This document shows positions 6,660 to 14,346 of a stretch of DNA of 22,513 nucleotides, piece after piece. Position 1 is the stretch's first letter; each line of letters opens with the position of its first letter. A model generated the notes under the pieces. The model was not told where the DNA came from. It worked only from the letters and a program-made list of their open reading frames with translations, and made no database searches. Position numbers and translations under genes: made by a program. The stretch comes from Methylotenera_A sp031399315. Lineage in GTDB: Bacteria > Pseudomonadota > Gammaproteobacteria > Burkholderiales > Methylophilaceae. Location: positions 1-22,513 of the forward strand of contig JANNOS010000001.1 of NCBI GenBank assembly GCA_031399315.1, in the 5' to 3' direction.

Positions 6660-7580
6660 TGCTCGACTTTTGCTGCCTGTGCTAATGTGGGTGATAAGTT
6701 TGTTAGTATTTGCATCAATTACACTCACTTTGTTTTCGCCCCAGCTAGCAACCAATATCTGCTTGCTCGCCGCATCATAGCCAATACCTTCAGGCGTCAT
6801 GCCGACCTCAACCGTGGCAATGGTTTTTTGTGTCGCTATATCAATGACAGAAACGGTGTCATCTTGGGTGTTAGTCACGTATAGCGTTTTGTCATCGGCA
6901 CTGGCAACCACGCAATAAGGGTGCTCACCCACCTTAATAACGGTTTGTGCCCAGTTTTTTGTACTAATAGCCGAAACCGTATTGTCGTACACGTTAACCG
7001 CATAAAGCGTATTGCCATTGCTGTTTAATGTTAAGCCAAACGGGTGTTTGCCCACAGCAATGCGCTTGGTAATGTTAAGCGTGGCAGTATCAATCACTGC
7101 AACTTCATTGCTATCGCGCGCGGCGACGAATAACCATGCGCTATCTTGGCTTACCACTAGGCCTGCTGGCGCTTTTGCAACAATCACTTCACGTTGCGTT
7201 TTATAGTTGGTGGTATCTATCGCTAATATGCGGTCACTATACCAATCGGCCACATACAAAGTTTTATTGTTTGGCGCAATGGTGATACCTACGGGCGAGC
7301 CTGGTGTAGGAATGGCATCTACGACTTGCTTGGTCTTTGTATTAATCACCGAAATATTCTGGCTATCTACATTGGTAATAAAAGCACGCTTTAACGCTTT
7401 AGATACCGCAACACCTACGGGCCCTTTACCAACGGGGATGGTGTGTATTACTTTGTTTTGCATTATATCAATCACCGATACGGTGTTGCTTCCTTGGTTG
7501 GTGATATAAGCCTCGCTGGTTTGCTTGTCCGCTGCCGCGCACGCACTTATCAATAGCAAAAATAAAATCAATATTCTCAT
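6630..7580 (-). CDS. YVTN-family seven-bladed beta-propeller protein, probable lipoprotein
   Basis: This 316-aa protein starts with a signal sequence ending in a lipobox-like ISAC (Cys14), so it is probably a lipoprotein. It then has seven repeats of about 40 residues, each of the form (A/L)Y(V/I)(T/A)N...VSVIDT....I.VG..P.G. These are YVTN/YncE-type beta-propeller blades. Related proteins are found with PQQ-dependent alcohol dehydrogenase systems, and the next gene downstream is MxaD-like, which supports a periplasmic role in alcohol or methanol oxidation. No catalytic residues can be assigned. The C-terminus GQFILSEQ lies in a tandem DNA repeat. The gene is divergent from rppH across about 100 bases. 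Confidence 0.82.
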   Translation of the reverse strand: MRILILFLLLISACAAADKQTSEAYITNQGSNTVSVIDIMQNKVIHTIPVGKGPVGVAVSKALKRAFITNVDSQNISVINTKTKQVVDAIPTPGSPVGITIAPNNKTLYVADWYSDRILAIDTTNYKTQREVIVAKAPAGLVVSQDSAWLFVAARDSNEVAVIDTATLNITKRIAVGKHPFGLTLNSNGNTLYAVNVYDNTVSAISTKNWAQTVIKVGEHPYCVVASADDKTLYVTNTQDDTVSVIDIATQKTIATVEVGMTPEGIGYDAASKQILVASWGENKVSVIDANTNKLITHISTGSKSRAFGQFILSEQ

Positions 7581-7680
7581 TATTTACATTGTAGATACAA
7601 ATGCGCGCTTTCCCAAATACAGCTTTCAATCGTGTCTAAAATATGAAAAAATGACGTTAAATAAATTAGGTAGTTGCAAA

Positions 7681-8202
7681 ATGTTAGATAGAGATGGATA
7701 TCGCCCCAACGTGGGTATTATTCTTTGCAACGCGCATAATCAGGTTTTTTGGGGAAAGCGTATACGAGAGCATGCTTGGCAGTTTCCGCAAGGCGGAATT
7801 AAGTATGGCGAAAGTCCAGAAAATGCGATGTATCGCGAGTTGATGGAAGAAGTTGGTTTAAGGCCAGAGCACGTGCAAATTTTAGGGCGTACGCGCGATT
7901 GGTTGCGTTATGACGTTCCGAGTAGCTGGGTTAAGCGTGAATGGCGGGGCAGCTATAAAGGCCAAAAGCAAATTTGGTTTTTGTTACGCATGGTTGGGCG
8001 CGACACAGATGTTTCATTGCGTGCGAGTGATCATCCTGAGTTTGATGCTTGGCGCTGGAGCGATTATTGGGTGCCGCTGGAAGATGTCATCGAATTTAAA
8101 CGCGAAGTGTATACGCTTGCATTAAATGAACTGTCGACGCATTTACATCACAAGCCACTCGCTGGTCAATTTAAACCCATTAGCACAGTTAAGCCTGTCT
8201 AG
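7681..8202 (+). CDS. rppH: RNA pyrophosphohydrolase
   Basis: This encodes a 173-aa Nudix hydrolase that removes pyrophosphate from the 5' triphosphate end of mRNA and so starts 5'-end-dependent decay. The Nudix box is complete: GGIKYGESPENAMYRELMEE followed by VGL. The N-terminal MLDRDGYRPNVGIIL, FWGKRIREHAWQFPQGG and YDVPSSWVKREWRGSYKGQ segments are typical of RppH. The start at 7681 is chosen because MLDRDGYRPNVG is the conserved family N-terminus and the length then fits (176 aa in E. coli); the frame is open further upstream but without family similarity. It converges on psd with only 9 bases between stops, and I see no terminator there. Confidence 0.95.
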   Translation: MLDRDGYRPNVGIILCNAHNQVFWGKRIREHAWQFPQGGIKYGESPENAMYRELMEEVGLRPEHVQILGRTRDWLRYDVPSSWVKREWRGSYKGQKQIWFLLRMVGRDTDVSLRASDHPEFDAWRWSDYWVPLEDVIEFKREVYTLALNELSTHLHHKPLAGQFKPISTVKPV

Positions 8203-8211
8203 CGCCAGCGG

Positions 8212-9069
8212 TTAAATCTGATTGGTTGCCATTACCTCACCCAACTGAATCGCACGCGCAGGCTGCCATTCGGCGTTAAATACTAAAGTGTTTTTCTCAA
8301 ACAACATCACAACGGTTGAGCCTAATAAAAAACGCCCCATTTCATCGCCTTGCTTTAGCTGAATATTTTGCTCAGCATACGACCAAGTTTGGATGTTGCT
8401 AGTGCGTGGCGGGTTGACAATGCCATTTTTAGCCTCATGCCAAACCGTAGCCATGCTACCAACAATGGTTGCGCCGACCAATACCATCACAAAAGTCCCA
8501 TGTTTTTCACTATCAAACTCACAAACTACGCGCTCATTGCGCGCAAATAAATTTGGAATATTTTGCGCGGTGAGTGGATTTACCGAGTATAAATCGCCTG
8601 GCACATAAGTCATGCTTTTAAGCGTTCCGTCGCACGGCATATGAATGCGATGATAATCTTTAGGGCTTAAATAGAGGCAAGCAAAGTCCCCATTCTCAAA
8701 TTTCGCTGCTAAATCTTTCTGCCCTGCAACCAATGCTAGCGTTGAATAGTGATGACCTTTTGCTTGAAAGATTTGGTCTTTTTCGATATTTCCAAATTGA
8801 CTGATTGCACCATCAACAGGGCAAATAAAATCGGCTTTTGCTAGGGGGCGTGCATTAGGTTTGAGTGGCCGTGTAAAAAAATCGTTAAAACTGCTGTAGC
8901 TTGCAATATCAGGGTTAGCTGCCTCGGCCATATTGACTTGGTAGCGCTTTACAAACCAGCCGATCACAGCCGTTGTGAGCGCGCCAGCTTTAAGATTTGC
9001 GAGTTTTCCCGCAAGTATCGTCAGTGCTTGTTTAGGCAGTAAATATTGTAATACGATTGAAAGTGGCAC
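8212..9069 (-). CDS. psd: Phosphatidylserine decarboxylase proenzyme
   Basis: This 285-aa inner-membrane proenzyme decarboxylates phosphatidylserine to phosphatidylethanolamine. The self-cleavage motif LGST is present near the C-terminus (GRFLLGSTVVMLF); cleavage before the serine creates the pyruvoyl group. FFTRPLKPNARP, CPVDGAISQFG, YLSPKDYHRIHMPCDG and NERVVCEF are typical family segments. The start is GTG at 9067-9069, preceded by AAGGA six bases upstream; the overlapping ATG at 9069-9071 is out of frame. A strong ilvC terminator ends only a few bases before this ribosome-binding site. psd therefore seems to depend on read-through from the ilv operon or on a promoter inside ilvC. Confidence 0.95.
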   Translation of the reverse strand: MPLSIVLQYLLPKQALTILAGKLANLKAGALTTAVIGWFVKRYQVNMAEAANPDIASYSSFNDFFTRPLKPNARPLAKADFICPVDGAISQFGNIEKDQIFQAKGHHYSTLALVAGQKDLAAKFENGDFACLYLSPKDYHRIHMPCDGTLKSMTYVPGDLYSVNPLTAQNIPNLFARNERVVCEFDSEKHGTFVMVLVGATIVGSMATVWHEAKNGIVNPPRTSNIQTWSYAEQNIQLKQGDEMGRFLLGSTVVMLFEKNTLVFNAEWQPARAIQLGEVMATNQI

Positions 9070-9082
9070 ATTAAATCCTTGA

Positions 9083-9118
9083 ATAAAAAAAGGGCAAAAC
9101 GTTTTGCGTCTTGCCCTT
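9083..9118 (-). terminator. ilvC terminator, immediately upstream of psd
   Basis: On the minus strand AAGGGCAAGACG pairs with CGTTTTGCCCTT (9107-9118 with 9090-9101, one mismatch) across a 5-base loop, followed by a run of seven or more T. It starts about 18 bases after the ilvC stop. The psd Shine-Dalgarno sequence follows about 5 bases after the T run. Confidence 0.9.
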
Positions 9119-9135
9119 CGTATCAGCCGCTGGCC

Positions 9136-10152
9136 TTAGTTCTTACTTTGGTCGACTAATTTGTTTTTAGCAATCCAAGGCATCATGGCGCGTAGTTGGT
9201 TACCGACCACTTCAATTGGATGCGCTGCATTTAAGCGACGACGTGCCACCATTTCTGGGTAGTTGGTACGGCCTTCTAAAATGAATTGTTTCGCGTAGTT
9301 ACCATTTTGAATATTCGCTAAGCACTCTTTCATTGCGGCACGGGCTTGGTCGCTAATGACTTTAGGGCCAGTGACATATTCGCCATATTCCGCATTGTTG
9401 CTGATAGAGTAGTTCATGTTGGCAATGCCGCCTTCGTACATCAAATCTACAATCAATTTCAAATCGTGCAAGCACTCAAAGTAGGCCATTTCTGGTGCAT
9501 AACCTGCTTCGGTTAGTGTTTCAAAGCCTGCTTTAACTAATTCAACCGCGCCCCCGCACAACACGGCTTGTTCGCCGAATAAGTCGGTTTCAGTTTCTTC
9601 ACGGAAGTCAGTTTCAATTACACCACCTTTAGTGCCGCCGTTAGCTGCTGCGTATGACAATGCAATTTCTTTCGCTTTGCCAGAAGTGTTTTGATACACC
9701 GCGATTAAGGTTGGTACGCCGCCACCTTTAAGGTATTCAGAACGCACAGTGTGGCCCGGGCCTTTTGGTGCAATCATAATTACATCAAGATCCGCGCGAG
9801 GCACGATTTGGTTGTAGTGAATGTTAAAACCGTGCGCAAACGCAACTGCCGCGCCTTTTTTCAAATTAGGTGCAACTTCAGCGTGGTAAATACCCGCCAT
9901 GGTTTCATCAGGTAATAGCACCATGACTACGTCAGCTTCTTTAACGGCATCTGCAATATCCATCACGTTATGACCAGAGTTAACTGCTTTAGCCCATGAA
10001 CTACCTTCTTTACGCAATCCTACAGTCACTGTTGCACCGCTGTCTTTTAGGTTAGCTGCGTGCGCATGACCTTGAGAGCCATAACCGACGATGGTTACTT
10101 TTTTGCCCTTGATGATACTTAAGTCAGCATCTTTGTCGTAATAAACTTTCAT
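9136..10152 (-). CDS. ilvC: Ketol-acid reductoisomerase (NADP+)
   Basis: This 338-aa class I (short) acetohydroxyacid isomeroreductase converts acetolactate and acetohydroxybutyrate to dihydroxy acids in valine, leucine and isoleucine synthesis. The N-terminal Rossmann motif GYGSQGHAHAANLKDSG is present. So are the metal-binding segments ETDLFGEQAVLCGG and EMAYFECLHDLKLIVDLMYE with their acidic residues. Start ATG at 10150-10152 has an AAAAGGA site upstream. It follows ilvH by 35 bases in the same operon. Confidence 0.98.
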   Translation of the reverse strand: MKVYYDKDADLSIIKGKKVTIVGYGSQGHAHAANLKDSGATVTVGLRKEGSSWAKAVNSGHNVMDIADAVKEADVVMVLLPDETMAGIYHAEVAPNLKKGAAVAFAHGFNIHYNQIVPRADLDVIMIAPKGPGHTVRSEYLKGGGVPTLIAVYQNTSGKAKEIALSYAAANGGTKGGVIETDFREETETDLFGEQAVLCGGAVELVKAGFETLTEAGYAPEMAYFECLHDLKLIVDLMYEGGIANMNYSISNNAEYGEYVTGPKVISDQARAAMKECLANIQNGNYAKQFILEGRTNYPEMVARRRLNAAHPIEVVGNQLRAMMPWIAKNKLVDQSKN

Positions 10153-10187
10153 TGCTTTTTCCTTTTGATACAGTTAGTTATAATAAT

Positions 10188-10679
10188 TTAAACTTTTAAA
10201 ATTCTATCGCCACGCCCAATGCCAGAGGCACCAGTGCGCACGGTTTCTAAAATGGCCGTTTTGTCTAAGCTTTCGATAAAAGCGTCGAGTTTAGTGCCAG
10301 AGCCTGTAAGCTCAATGGTAAAGCTGCCGTCAGCAACATCAATAATGCGCCCACGGAATATATCGCACATGCGTTTCATTTCTTCACGATGCGGCGTGGT
10401 TGCTTTGACTTTAACCAGCATGAGCTCGCGCTCAATATGTTTGCCATCATTTAAATCCAGCACTTTAATCACATCAATGAGTTTGTTGAGCTGTTTGATA
10501 ATTTGTTCAATCACTTCATCGGAGCCGCTAGTGACGACAGTCATGCGAGACATGGTGATGTCTTCGGTTGCAGCTACGGTGAGTGATTCGATGTTATAGC
10601 CACGAGCAGAAAATAAGCCTGCAACACGAGATAATGCACCCGCTTCGTTTTCAATCAGGATAGAAATAATATGCTTCAT
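10188..10679 (-). CDS. ilvH: Acetolactate synthase small (regulatory) subunit
   Basis: This 163-aa subunit activates the catalytic IlvB chain and confers valine feedback inhibition. An N-terminal ACT domain is clear (KHIISILIENEAGALSRVAG, RGYNIESLTVA), followed by the C-terminal small-subunit domain (ELMLVKVKA, SFTIELTGSGTKLDAFIESL). Its ATG overlaps the ilvB stop as TAATG, a one-base overlap that implies translational coupling and a fixed subunit ratio. Confidence 0.97.
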   Translation of the reverse strand: MKHIISILIENEAGALSRVAGLFSARGYNIESLTVAATEDITMSRMTVVTSGSDEVIEQIIKQLNKLIDVIKVLDLNDGKHIERELMLVKVKATTPHREEMKRMCDIFRGRIIDVADGSFTIELTGSGTKLDAFIESLDKTAILETVRTGASGIGRGDRILKV

Positions 10680-12511
10680 TACTTCTCTCCTTTTTTCTCA
10701 TTACCTAACAGCATTTCAGATATGCCGCGACCGTTTTCCACCATCGGGAATACGTTTTCTTTTTGTTCGGTAATAAAATCCATAAACACAAATTTATCTT
10801 TTTTGGCAAACGCCTCTTGTAGCGCACCTTCAACATCGCCTGGTTTAGTGATTTGCATGCCAACATGGCCATATGATTCAGCTAGTTTTACAAAATCTGG
10901 TAGGCTATCCATGTACGATTCTGCGTAGCGATTTTCGTAAAAAAACTCTTGCCACTGTCGCACCATGCCTAAGTAGCGATTGTTGAGTAAAATCACTTTA
11001 ATCGGCAAGCCATATTGGGCACAGGTTGAAAGCTCCTGAATATTCATTTGAATACTGCCTTCACCTGTTATGCAAGCTACTTGTGCGTTTTTATCGGCAA
11101 ACTGACAGCCCATGGCATAAGGTAAGCCAACACCCATGGTGCCTAGCCCACCTGAATTAATCCAACGACGTGGTTTGTCAAATTTATAATACTGTGCTGC
11201 CCACATTTGATGTTGTCCTACATCAGAAGTCACATAAGCATCACCTTTGGTCACTTCCCAAAGCTTTTCAATCACGTATTGTGGCTTAATAACAGTGTCA
11301 GACATTTCATAACGGCCGCCATGTACTTTGCGCCATTCGTTAATTTGCGCCCACCAGGCACTAATATCATTCTTACTGTCATTTTTAGCAGATTTACCAG
11401 CTTGATTCATTTCAGCTGCTAAAAGCGCATTCATCTCAGTCAAAACAGATTGCACATGGCCAACAATGGGCACATCTACTTTTACGCGTTTCGAGATGCT
11501 AGATGGATCAACATCAATATGAATAATAGTCCGCTTTTGGCTCAGGAAATGCTTAGGGTTACCAATCACGCGGTCATCAAAGCGTGCGCCAACAGCGATG
11601 AGTACATCGCAATTTTGCATCGCCATATTGGCTTCATAGGTGCCATGCATGCCCAGCATGCCAACAAATTGCGGATCGCTGGCTGGGTAGCCACCCAAGC
11701 CCATCAGTGTGTTAGTTACTGGATAATTTAGCGTCCGAGCTAACTTAACTAATTCTGGAGCACCATCGCCCAACACCAAACCACCACCCGTGTAAATCAT
11801 CGGGCGTTTAGCTTCTAGCAATAATTTAATAGCTTTTTTAATTTGCCCACTATGGCCTTTTAATACCGGATTATACGAGCGCATTTCCACTGTTTCTGGA
11901 TAATTGAAACTCGCTTTGTGCGCGGTAATATCTTTTGGGATATCCACAACAACAGGGCCCGGACGACCTGTAGACGCAATATAAAAAGCTTTTTTAATGG
12001 TCGCCGCAATGTCACGCACATCTTTAACTAAAAAGTTGTGTTTTACGCAGGGGCGGGTAATGCCCACCATATCTACTTCTTGAAACGCATCTAGACCAAT
12101 TGCTGGTACTGGTACTTGGCCGCTAATGACTACTAAAGGTACCGAATCCATAAAAGCCGTGGCTATGCCAGTAATTGCGTTGGTAGCGCCTGGACCGCTT
12201 GTTACAAGCGCCACGCCAACTTCACCTGTTGCGCGCGCAAACGCGTCTGCAGCGTGCACCGCGGCTTGTTCATGGCGCACTAAAACATGCTTAAAGCCAT
12301 TTTGCTTATAAATTTCATCATAAATATGCAACACAGCGCCGCCAGGATAGCCAAATACAAATTTGACTTTTTCGGCGTTTAGGCAACGAATCACAATCTC
12401 TGCGCCACTAATGTCATGACTTGTGGATTTTTTATGAGAGTCGGCTAAGTTTTCGCTTTGGGTTTGAGCGCTAACGGGGTTAACCTTCGCGTTTTTTGCG
12501 GGTGTTGCCAT
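10679..12511 (-). CDS. ilvB: Acetolactate synthase large (catalytic) subunit
   Basis: This 610-aa thiamine-diphosphate enzyme condenses pyruvate with pyruvate or 2-oxobutyrate, the first common step of branched-chain amino-acid synthesis. The N-terminal domain has FGYPGGAVLHIYDE and RHEQAAVHAADAFARATG with the catalytic glutamate. The middle domain has the FAD-binding region. The C-terminal domain has the ThDP/magnesium motif, here GEGS...LNNRYLGMVRQW with Glu instead of the more usual Asp in GDGS, a conservative change. The N-terminus carries about 30 polar residues before the conserved core. A sigma-70-type promoter lies just upstream, leaving a leader of only about 30 bases. Confidence 0.97.
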   Translation of the reverse strand: MATPAKNAKVNPVSAQTQSENLADSHKKSTSHDISGAEIVIRCLNAEKVKFVFGYPGGAVLHIYDEIYKQNGFKHVLVRHEQAAVHAADAFARATGEVGVALVTSGPGATNAITGIATAFMDSVPLVVISGQVPVPAIGLDAFQEVDMVGITRPCVKHNFLVKDVRDIAATIKKAFYIASTGRPGPVVVDIPKDITAHKASFNYPETVEMRSYNPVLKGHSGQIKKAIKLLLEAKRPMIYTGGGLVLGDGAPELVKLARTLNYPVTNTLMGLGGYPASDPQFVGMLGMHGTYEANMAMQNCDVLIAVGARFDDRVIGNPKHFLSQKRTIIHIDVDPSSISKRVKVDVPIVGHVQSVLTEMNALLAAEMNQAGKSAKNDSKNDISAWWAQINEWRKVHGGRYEMSDTVIKPQYVIEKLWEVTKGDAYVTSDVGQHQMWAAQYYKFDKPRRWINSGGLGTMGVGLPYAMGCQFADKNAQVACITGEGSIQMNIQELSTCAQYGLPIKVILLNNRYLGMVRQWQEFFYENRYAESYMDSLPDFVKLAESYGHVGMQITKPGDVEGALQEAFAKKDKFVFMDFITEQKENVFPMVENGRGISEMLLGNEKKGEK

Positions 12512-12549
12512 AAAACCTTGAATTAAATGATTAAATTATCGAACCCTGA

Positions 12550-12578
12550 ACATTAACGGTTTAGCGGCATTTGGTCAA
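12550..12578 (-). promoter_or_regulatory. Sigma-70-type promoter of the ilvBHC operon
   Basis: On the minus strand TTGACC (12573-12578) and TAATGT (12550-12555) are separated by exactly 17 bases. The predicted start near 12543 leaves about 30 bases before the ilvB ATG. That is too short for a peptide attenuator, so control by classical ilv attenuation is unlikely here. Confidence 0.75.
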
Positions 12579-12613
12579 GTTTATGGCATACAAAATCATT
12601 ACAAATAAACTAC

Positions 12614-12646
12614 TTGACTTATCAAATAAGAATCATTATCATTCGT
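12614..12646 (+). promoter_or_regulatory. Fur-box-like operator over a sigma-70 promoter (unit 1)
   Basis: TTGACT (12614-12619) and TATCAT (12637-12642) are separated by 17 bases. They are overlapped by AAATAAGAATCATTATCATT (12624-12643), a good match to the GATAATGATAATCATTATC Fur consensus. Iron-loaded Fur would cover the -10 region and block the promoter. The same 20 bases recur exactly at 16702-16721. Confidence 0.85.
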
Positions 12647-12674
12647 ATTAATAACTTTTTGTGGATTAATTCTG

Positions 12675-12974
12675 ATGCATGTACAAGTAGCAGGCTTAAA
12701 AAAACCGAGTGTTTTGTTTGACCCAGAATTACCAACTGCAAAAGAGGTAATGGCGGCAATGTGCTGTGTAGCAACACAATACGCTTTGAACCCAACTTTA
12801 GAAATGGCTAAATCCGCATCAAGTTTGGCACATAAACTTACTGCGCCAGAATATGCAGAAACAAAACTCATTGTAGAAATTGCTAAGCGCATGGTGTTTC
12901 AGTGGGATGAAGTGTTACGAGAGCACTTGTATATAGAAACGCAACTAATGCCTGCTAACAATACGATGCAATAA
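12675..12974 (+). CDS. Hypothetical 99-aa protein, first gene of Fur-controlled unit 1
   Basis: I do not recognise this 99-aa protein. It has no signal peptide or membrane segment and is predicted to be mostly helical and cytosolic (KEVMAAMCCVATQYALNP, EYAETKLIVEIAKRMVFQWDEVL). Two adjacent cysteines (CC) occur near residues 35-36. It starts about 30 bases downstream of a Fur-box-covered promoter and is followed after 35 bases by the S4 paralogue gene, so it should be induced by iron starvation. A weak GTGGA site precedes the ATG. The tight position after the promoter and before rpsD2 supports a real gene. Function is unknown. Confidence 0.7.
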   Translation: MHVQVAGLKKPSVLFDPELPTAKEVMAAMCCVATQYALNPTLEMAKSASSLAHKLTAPEYAETKLIVEIAKRMVFQWDEVLREHLYIETQLMPANNTMQ

Positions 12975-13009
12975 AAGACGCAAAAAAATAAATAATAGGA
13001 ATTCAAAAG

Positions 13010-13627
13010 ATGTCAAGATTTGTAGGACCAAGATTAAAAGTGATGCGTGCGTTAGGTGTGGATTTACCAGGCCTTTCACGTAAAACCATAGAAACGCGCC
13101 CAACGCCACCAGGTCAGCACGGCAGCAAAGCATCACGCAAGCGCCGCTCTGATTTTGGTGTTAAATTACAAGAGAAGCAAAAAATTCGTTTTAATTATGG
13201 GCTCACAGAAACACAAATGCGCAGGATGATACTTGATGCGCGTAAAGGTAAAGAACCAACTGGCGAGCGCTTGCTGCAATTGCTGGAGCGCCGTTTTGAT
13301 AACGTGGTATTTCGTGCAGGGTATGCGCCAACTGTGATTGCGGCGCGTCAGTTGGTGAGTCATGGCCATTTAATGCTTAACGGTAAAGCGGCTAATATCC
13401 CGTCTATTCGCCTCAATATTGGCGATGAAGTAAGCATTAAAGTTAAAAGTAAAAATATTCCGATGGTGATTGAAACCATTAAAGCGCCGGCACTTGCTCG
13501 TCCAGAGTGGATGAGCTGGGATGAATCTGCACAAGCAGTCAAAGTGGCGCATTTGCCAGCGGTTGAAGATGTGCCGTTTCCTGTTGATGTGCAATTGGTA
13601 GTGGAGTATTACGCTAACCGTGTTTAA
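13010..13627 (+). CDS. rpsD: 30S ribosomal protein S4, cysteine-free paralogue
   Basis: This 205-aa protein is a full-length ribosomal protein S4. It has the N-terminal domain (MSRFVGPRLKVMRALG, PPGQHGSKASRKRRSDFGVK, LQEKQKIRFNYGL) and the S4 RNA-binding domain (RRFDNVVFRAGYAPTVIAAR, QLVSHGHLMLNGK). The LPGLSRKT, IRFNYGLTE and APTVIAARQLVSHGH stretches are more like the cyanobacterial/plastid form than the usual proteobacterial S4, and there is no cysteine. The gene is not among other ribosomal protein genes; the standard copy is expected in the rpsM-rpsK-rpsD-rpoA cluster. It sits between a Fur-controlled unknown gene and hemP. The inference is a second S4 made under iron limitation, possibly acquired by transfer. 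Confidence 0.93.
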   Translation: MSRFVGPRLKVMRALGVDLPGLSRKTIETRPTPPGQHGSKASRKRRSDFGVKLQEKQKIRFNYGLTETQMRRMILDARKGKEPTGERLLQLLERRFDNVVFRAGYAPTVIAARQLVSHGHLMLNGKAANIPSIRLNIGDEVSIKVKSKNIPMVIETIKAPALARPEWMSWDESAQAVKVAHLPAVEDVPFPVDVQLVVEYYANRV

Positions 13628-13779
13628 TGTTTGTATTAACGCGGCTGGTAACAGAATTTAAGGTGTGTTTTCACCAAACATGTAGCACGCTTTAAATGTT
13701 GCAAATGCGCTTGGAGTATTAATGAATATTTCTTGTGCATCTCCTTGATCATGTGAATGGTCTTTTGGTCGCATTAAGC

Positions 13780-13808
13780 TTGATGACAAACGTCAGTTAG
13801 CTTATGTT
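13780..13808 (+). promoter_or_regulatory. Possible secondary promoter before hemP
   Basis: TTGATG (13780-13785) and TATGTT (13803-13808) are 17 bases apart, each matching 4 of 6 consensus positions. The 220-base gap between rpsD2 and hemP has no Fur box and no clear terminator. hemP-tonB-exbBD may therefore be read both from the upstream Fur promoter and from this weak site. Confidence 0.35.
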
Positions 13809-13847
13809 AGTCGGCCACTTTTTAATGCGCATATTATTGGGTTTAAC

Positions 13848-14069
13848 ATGAAAGTAATCACCAATTTAACCTCAAAAGAGCATATGAGTTTTGATGTTGC
13901 GATTGTCGCCGATGATATGCATGCTAGCGATAAAATTAAAATTTCGCGCATTAAACGTTTAAATACCAATCAGCTATTTACCGATGTAAAAGAGGTGATG
14001 ATTGAGCACTTAAATGAAACTTATATATTGCGTATTACCAAGCAAAATAAACTCATTTTAACAAAATAA
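13848..14069 (+). CDS. hemP: Hemin uptake protein HemP
   Basis: This 73-aa protein ends with the HemP family signature: LFTDVKEVMIEHLNETYILR, ITKQNKLILTK, matching the LF-x4-EvxIeHxGxxYxLRxTrqgKLILTK pattern. HemP is a small conserved protein encoded with heme uptake genes; in Burkholderia it has been linked to activation of heme receptor expression. The N-terminal third is not conserved, so the true start could be slightly further downstream; ATG at 13848 is the first in frame and has a weak ribosome-binding site. It lies ahead of tonB-exbBD and upstream of a heme-type receptor gene, consistent with a heme uptake locus. Confidence 0.88.
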   Translation: MKVITNLTSKEHMSFDVAIVADDMHASDKIKISRIKRLNTNQLFTDVKEVMIEHLNETYILRITKQNKLILTK

Positions 14070-14098
14070 CCAAATTGCTAATTAAAACAGGAAGTAAA

Positions 14099-14341
14099 AT
14101 GACCCCAAAAAATCAGCATGCGCGTATTTTGCTAGCAAAAAATACTGCTGGCGCAGTTGCGTTTTGCGAGGGCTGCGATGTGGTAGAGATGGAAATTGGT
14201 GCCATCAGTTTACGCATCGATGCTGAATCATTAGAGGCGCTAAGTATTTTGTTGAAAGATGCTAATGTTCGCCTAAGTTATTACCGTCTAGAAAAAGCCA
14301 GTGTCATGGAAAGGCAAGCTGCTGATTTAAGTATGCATTAA
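14099..14341 (+). CDS. Hypothetical 80-aa protein with a CxxC motif
   Basis: I do not recognise this 80-aa protein. The start at 14099 is preferred over an in-frame ATG at 14075 because a clear CAGGAAG ribosome-binding site lies 5 bases upstream. The protein is a compact alpha/beta candidate without signal peptide or membrane segment. It has one CEGC motif (residues 23-26), which could bind metal or act as a redox pair, then alternating strands (EMEIGAISLRIDAESLEAL) and a C-terminal helix. It is 29 bases after hemP and 5 bases before tonB, so it belongs to the same iron-regulated unit. Confidence 0.72.
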   Translation: MTPKNQHARILLAKNTAGAVAFCEGCDVVEMEIGAISLRIDAESLEALSILLKDANVRLSYYRLEKASVMERQAADLSMH

Positions 14342-14346
14342 TAAAT

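Noticed and set aside
6500..6718. 72-codon minus-strand frame with repeated NLYCPNNK-like motifs
   Set aside because: The motifs are an out-of-frame reading of the 30-base tandem repeat at the end of the beta-propeller gene.
12624..12643. Zur box (zinc regulation), which would be the usual control for an S4 paralogue
   Set aside because: The sequence matches the Fur consensus half-sites and the surrounding genes are for iron and heme uptake; the ATGTTATA-type core of Zur sites is absent.
12512..12674. Possible ilv leader peptide or attenuator
   Set aside because: The predicted ilvB leader is only about 30 bases and contains no run of Leu/Ile/Val codons or terminator hairpin.
12599..12892. 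97-codon minus-strand frame opposite the 99-aa gene
   Set aside because: It lies antisense to the Fur-controlled gene and reads through its operator; it has no ribosome-binding site or family similarity.
13628..13847. Fur box or terminator between rpsD2 and hemP
   Set aside because: Only a weak promoter-like pair was found; no palindrome of the Fur type and no stem with a T run is present.
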